From NCBI GenBank assembly GCA_002336475.1, contig DDCX01000109.1, positions 37,682 through 52,596 on the forward strand: a DNA stretch of 14,915 bases. Reading direction: 5' to 3'. Both the position numbers and the translations under genes were made by a program. Below the pieces are notes generated by a model. That model was not told where the DNA came from and ran no database searches. It was given only the letters and a program-made list of their open reading frames with translations. Positions 12,624 through 14,915 of this stretch are shown here, in pieces (positions within the stretch are counted from its first letter, which is position 1; the number at the start of each line of letters is the position of its first letter). This DNA is from Flavobacteriales bacterium UBA1995. GTDB lineage: Bacteria > Bacteroidota > Bacteroidia > Flavobacteriales_D > Sanyastnellaceae.

Positions 12624-14915
12624 TTATTCCGTGACCATGAATTGCTTCACGATGCTGCATTCATTGGAGATGATGCGCACCTGATAGACACCGCTTTCCA
12701 GCTGGGCCGCATTGATGTCGAGCATGTACGTCTGGTCCTTGTCTACATGTCCATTGAACAGTGGCGCGACCAACATGCCAGCAGCATCGTAGAGGGTCAC
12801 ATCGATCCTCATGGGCTGCAACACGTTGAACCCGATCTGAGCAAAGTCTTGGGTGGGGTTCGGAACAATGTTGGACACCTGAATGTCACCGCGGTTTTGC
12901 GCAGCAGCCATGGCAGGTGTGAAGCTGCCATTGGCGGTGTTTCCTCCAGTGCCAGTAAAGCCTGCCTCAGGATCTTCGCATACCTCACCGGTGACGTTGA
13001 CCGTGTATCCGAATTCGGCTTGGTTGCCGCTGCAATCCGTAGCAGTGTAGTCGTATTCGAACTGGTAAGGCAGGGTGCAGTCAAGGTCTCCAAAGAAGTC
13101 GCCGGAGCCCATCACAGGGGTATTGGCAAACATTCCTGAATACGTGAACCAACCGCTGTAACCGTAATGGGAGTTCATGTTGTTGGCACCCAATCCGACC
13201 TGGAAGCGATAGAACTCGTTGGCAGGCTGGTGTGTGCAGGTGAGGAAGTCTCCTTCATATTCACCCCAACCGGTCATCGTTCCGTTGGAAAGGAACCAGT
13301 ACATCCAGTCTTCATGGTTGTCCTCGAGCTCCTCGCAATCCAGTTTGTAGCTGGTTGGGAAGGACTGGTTCGACCACTGGTCGTAGTCCATTCCGTCTTC
13401 CAAAGTGATCGACACGTTCCAACCTGCGTCGGGGTTGTCATTGGCCACAATCGTCTTTTCGATGACCCAGTCGCCGTTCGACATCTGACTGACCACGCCT
13501 TCGCCAATGGTGGAGTAGAACTCCGCACCAGCAAAGTTGAACAGGCGCACAGCATGTACGTCGTATCCGTTGCAAGTCTCCTCAGAGCTGTACGCTTCTG
13601 GAGTGACGGTGGTGCAGTATTGAAGTACGCTGTCGTTCGGGGCAAATTCACCTACCGCAGTGGCGGTCAATTCGATGGCCACTTCTCCTTCGCAGTTGTC
13701 GGCAGCGCTCACGTCGCAAGCATCCGTTTCAGGGGTGAGGCTGTCGCCGGTGAAGTCGTCTGCACACACATCGATGGTGGCGCCGTTGTCAATGCCACAC
13801 ACGTTGAGGAACTCAGGAGCTTCTTCGTCGAGAACCGTCACTGTGATGGTAGCCTGTGACATGTTGCCGCAATCGTCGGCTGTCATATAGCTGTAGGTCA
13901 AGGTCGCGTTGCCGCACACATCTTGATTGGTGGTGTCCACCATCATCGACATGAAGGGCGAATCGTCACAAGCATCCAAGCTCACGGCTGCGATGACAGG
14001 GGCGTCAGCGAGGCAAGAGACCACAGTATCCATGGCGGCAGAGCCGTCTGCGAAGGTCAACACCAATTCAGGTGCAGTCTCGTCGACTACGGTGATTTCC
14101 TGCGTCCAAGTGGTCGCATTTCCGGCACAATCGCTGGCCTCCCAGGTGCGGAACAGCGTGTAGCTGTTGGCACAGTCTCCATCTTCGGAGGTTTCTCCCA
14201 AGTAGGCATAGCTCAAGGCATCGTCGCAGTTGTCGTCGGCCTGCAGAGACGTGAGGTCTGCGGGCATGGGCACCGCATCGCAAGCGACGGTGGTGTCTGC
14301 TGGACCGGCCACAAAGCCTGGAGCCGTCGTGTCCACAACAGTGATGACTTGCGTATGGCTGATGCCATTTCCAGCACAGTCTTCCACAGACCAAATCCGC
14401 GTGATGGTGTAATCCAATGGACACAGGTCATCGTCCTCGAGCGTCTCCGTCATGGAAACGGTCAGGTCAGGGTCGCAGTTGTCCGTTGCGGTCAGGGTCG
14501 GTGCCATGGGGACGTCATCGCATGAGGCAGTGGCGTCAGCAGGCAGCACTTCATTGAACGCTGGATCGGTGTCGTCCATCAAGGTGATGATCTGGTCAAC
14601 AGTCTTGTTGTTGCCACACTCATCGACAGCATTCCAAGTGCGCACCACAAGGGCCATTCCGGCGCAACCGTCAATCAAAGTGATGGAATCAGAATAGGTG
14701 ATTTCCACTTCGGAGTCGCAGTTGTCCGTGGCTTCGGCAGCCCCGAGGCTTCCAACGCTGTAGTCGTTGTCGCAAGACAGCGAAGTGTCCTGCGGAATCA
14801 CTGTGAATTCAGGCGCCTCGGTATCAATCAAGTCAATAGACTGAATGAGCGTATCGCTGTTTCCGCAGAGGTCCGTCGCCACATAAGTGCGCAGGTAACT
14901 TCCGGCGCAGGCACC
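12624..14915 (-). CDS. T9SS-exported surface protein with HYR-like repeats (5' end outside window)
   Basis: The open frame continues unbroken through the right edge (G-A-C-A-G-S-Y-L-R-T-Y before the first residue used for numbering), so the N-terminus is missing. Counting from the GTG at 14882, residues 20-352 hold four HYR-like repeats of 81-85 residues. Each opens with D(T/E)xAPxF, carries ATDNCD-like and RTWxAxDxCGN motifs, and has conserved cysteines. A fifth repeat starts at 352 and resumes at about 605 after an unrelated insert. Residues 667-752 are a type A T9SS C-terminal sorting domain (SNIVPNPTQDFAQIGF, then VTLYDAAGMLV, and a GVYQVRI strand near the end). The sorting domain is cleaved as the protein is exported by type IX secretion and attached to the surface or released. 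The function is probably adhesion or matrix; the ligand is unknown. Confidence 0.93.
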   Translation of the reverse strand, partial: GACAGSYLRTYVATDLCGNSDTLIQSIDLIDTEAPEFTVIPQDTSLSCDNDYSVGSLGAAEATDNCDSEVEITYSDSITLIDGCAGMALVVRTWNAVDECGNNKTVDQIITLMDDTDPAFNEVLPADATASCDDVPMAPTLTATDNCDPDLTVSMTETLEDDDLCPLDYTITRIWSVEDCAGNGISHTQVITVVDTTAPGFVAGPADTTVACDAVPMPADLTSLQADDNCDDALSYAYLGETSEDGDCANSYTLFRTWEASDCAGNATTWTQEITVVDETAPELVLTFADGSAAMDTVVSCLADAPVIAAVSLDACDDSPFMSMMVDTTNQDVCGNATLTYSYMTADDCGNMSQATITVTVLDEEAPEFLNVCGIDNGATIDVCADDFTGDSLTPETDACDVSAADNCEGEVAIELTATAVGEFAPNDSVLQYCTTVTPEAYSSEETCNGYDVHAVRLFNFAGAEFYSTIGEGVVSQMSNGDWVIEKTIVANDNPDAGWNVSITLEDGMDYDQWSNQSFPTSYKLDCEELEDNHEDWMYWFLSNGTMTGWGEYEGDFLTCTHQPANEFYRFQVGLGANNMNSHYGYSGWFTYSGMFANTPVMGSGDFFGDLDCTLPYQFEYDYTATDCSGNQAEFGYTVNVTGEVCEDPEAGFTGTGGNTANGSFTPAMAAAQNRGDIQVSNIVPNPTQDFAQIGFNVLQPMRIDVTLYDAAGMLVAPLFNGHVDKDQTYMLDINAAQLESGVYQVRIISNECSIVKQFMVTE
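12627..12884 (-). other. T9SS type A C-terminal sorting domain (coding region)
   Basis: The last 86 codons encode the sorting signal. They contain the NPT motif of PNPTQDFAQI, the DVTLYDAAGMLV strand, SGVYQVRI and a final KQFMVTE. This matches the conserved blocks of the Por-secretion-system C-terminal domain of Bacteroidota. Confidence 0.92.
13827..14822 (-). repeat. four HYR-like protein repeats
   Basis: The APxF-type openings fall at residues 24, 107, 188 and 271, then 356 (counting from 14882), giving periods of 83, 81, 83 and 85 residues. Each repeat has a CD pair about 13-19 residues in, a TDNCD-like motif in most copies, and a (D/E)xCGN or DCAGN motif before the last strand. DNA similarity is low; the repetition is visible mainly in protein. 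Confidence 0.85.

Noticed and set aside
12493..12660. N-terminal extension of the YadA-head-like protein up to 12660
   Set aside because: It would run through a strong terminator hairpin (12531-12562) and into the end of the upstream gene, and would bury the obvious signal peptide that starts at 12492.
13167..13859. Long plus-strand open frame (230 codons) opposite the HYR-repeat gene
   Set aside because: It lies antisense to a clear T9SS protein, has no recognisable motif, and its length follows from the codon use of the opposite strand.
14880..14882. GTG at 14882 as the true start of the HYR-repeat protein
   Set aside because: The frame continues without a stop to the window edge and the upstream residues (CAGSYLRTY) complete a repeat motif, so the gene begins outside the window.

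Overview
The window looks like a piece of a Bacteroidota chromosome, most likely from the flavobacterial side and possibly marine, with a fairly high GC content for that phylum (my impression; not computed). Four things support this. The large secreted protein at the right end has a type IX secretion (T9SS) C-terminal sorting domain. Three promoter-like sites match the Bacteroidota -7 element TAnnTTTG exactly. DnaG has the cysteine-less 'KDFSSGKGG' form of the N-terminal domain. Shine-Dalgarno sites are not obvious. The species cannot be named from sequence reading alone.

Left part (1-7.6 kb), housekeeping. A minus-strand operon prs-rplY-pth (PRPP synthetase, ribosomal protein L25/Ctc, start of peptidyl-tRNA hydrolase) runs off the left edge. 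Divergent from it, across a 67-bp intergenic region with a candidate promoter on each strand, is a two-component system: a membrane histidine kinase and an OmpR-type response regulator overlapping by 4 bp. It is followed by dnaG (primase). dnaG converges on recJ (single-strand-specific exonuclease) with only 10 bp between the stop codons.

Middle part (7.6-11.3 kb). A putative lipoprotein with six cysteine-rich repeats is read rightward and abuts, stop codon to stop codon, an OmpA-family lipoprotein with a long coiled coil. Next comes an aldehyde dehydrogenase whose C-terminal substrate-pocket motif points to the 2-aminomuconate/2-hydroxymuconate semialdehyde dehydrogenase group. Then comes tRNA-Gln(UUG), with its own candidate promoter and a good rho-independent terminator.

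Right part (11.3-14.9 kb), cell-surface proteins. A secreted protein carries a dockerin-like calcium loop, fourteen uninterrupted 14-residue YadA-head-type repeats and a short C-terminal coiled coil. It lies downstream of a strong terminator that ends a large T9SS-exported protein of HYR-like repeats. One of those HYR-like repeats appears to be split by an unfamiliar aromatic-rich domain. The large protein continues past the right edge.

There is no stretch of more than 300 bases without a gene. The longest gap is about 130 bp (12493-12623), which holds the terminator of the T9SS-protein gene. I saw no CRISPR array, insertion sequence, integrase, phage gene or rRNA. The housekeeping genes are ordinary. 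The least explained material is the repeat architecture of the three surface or secreted proteins. I did not find a convincing new multi-gene system.
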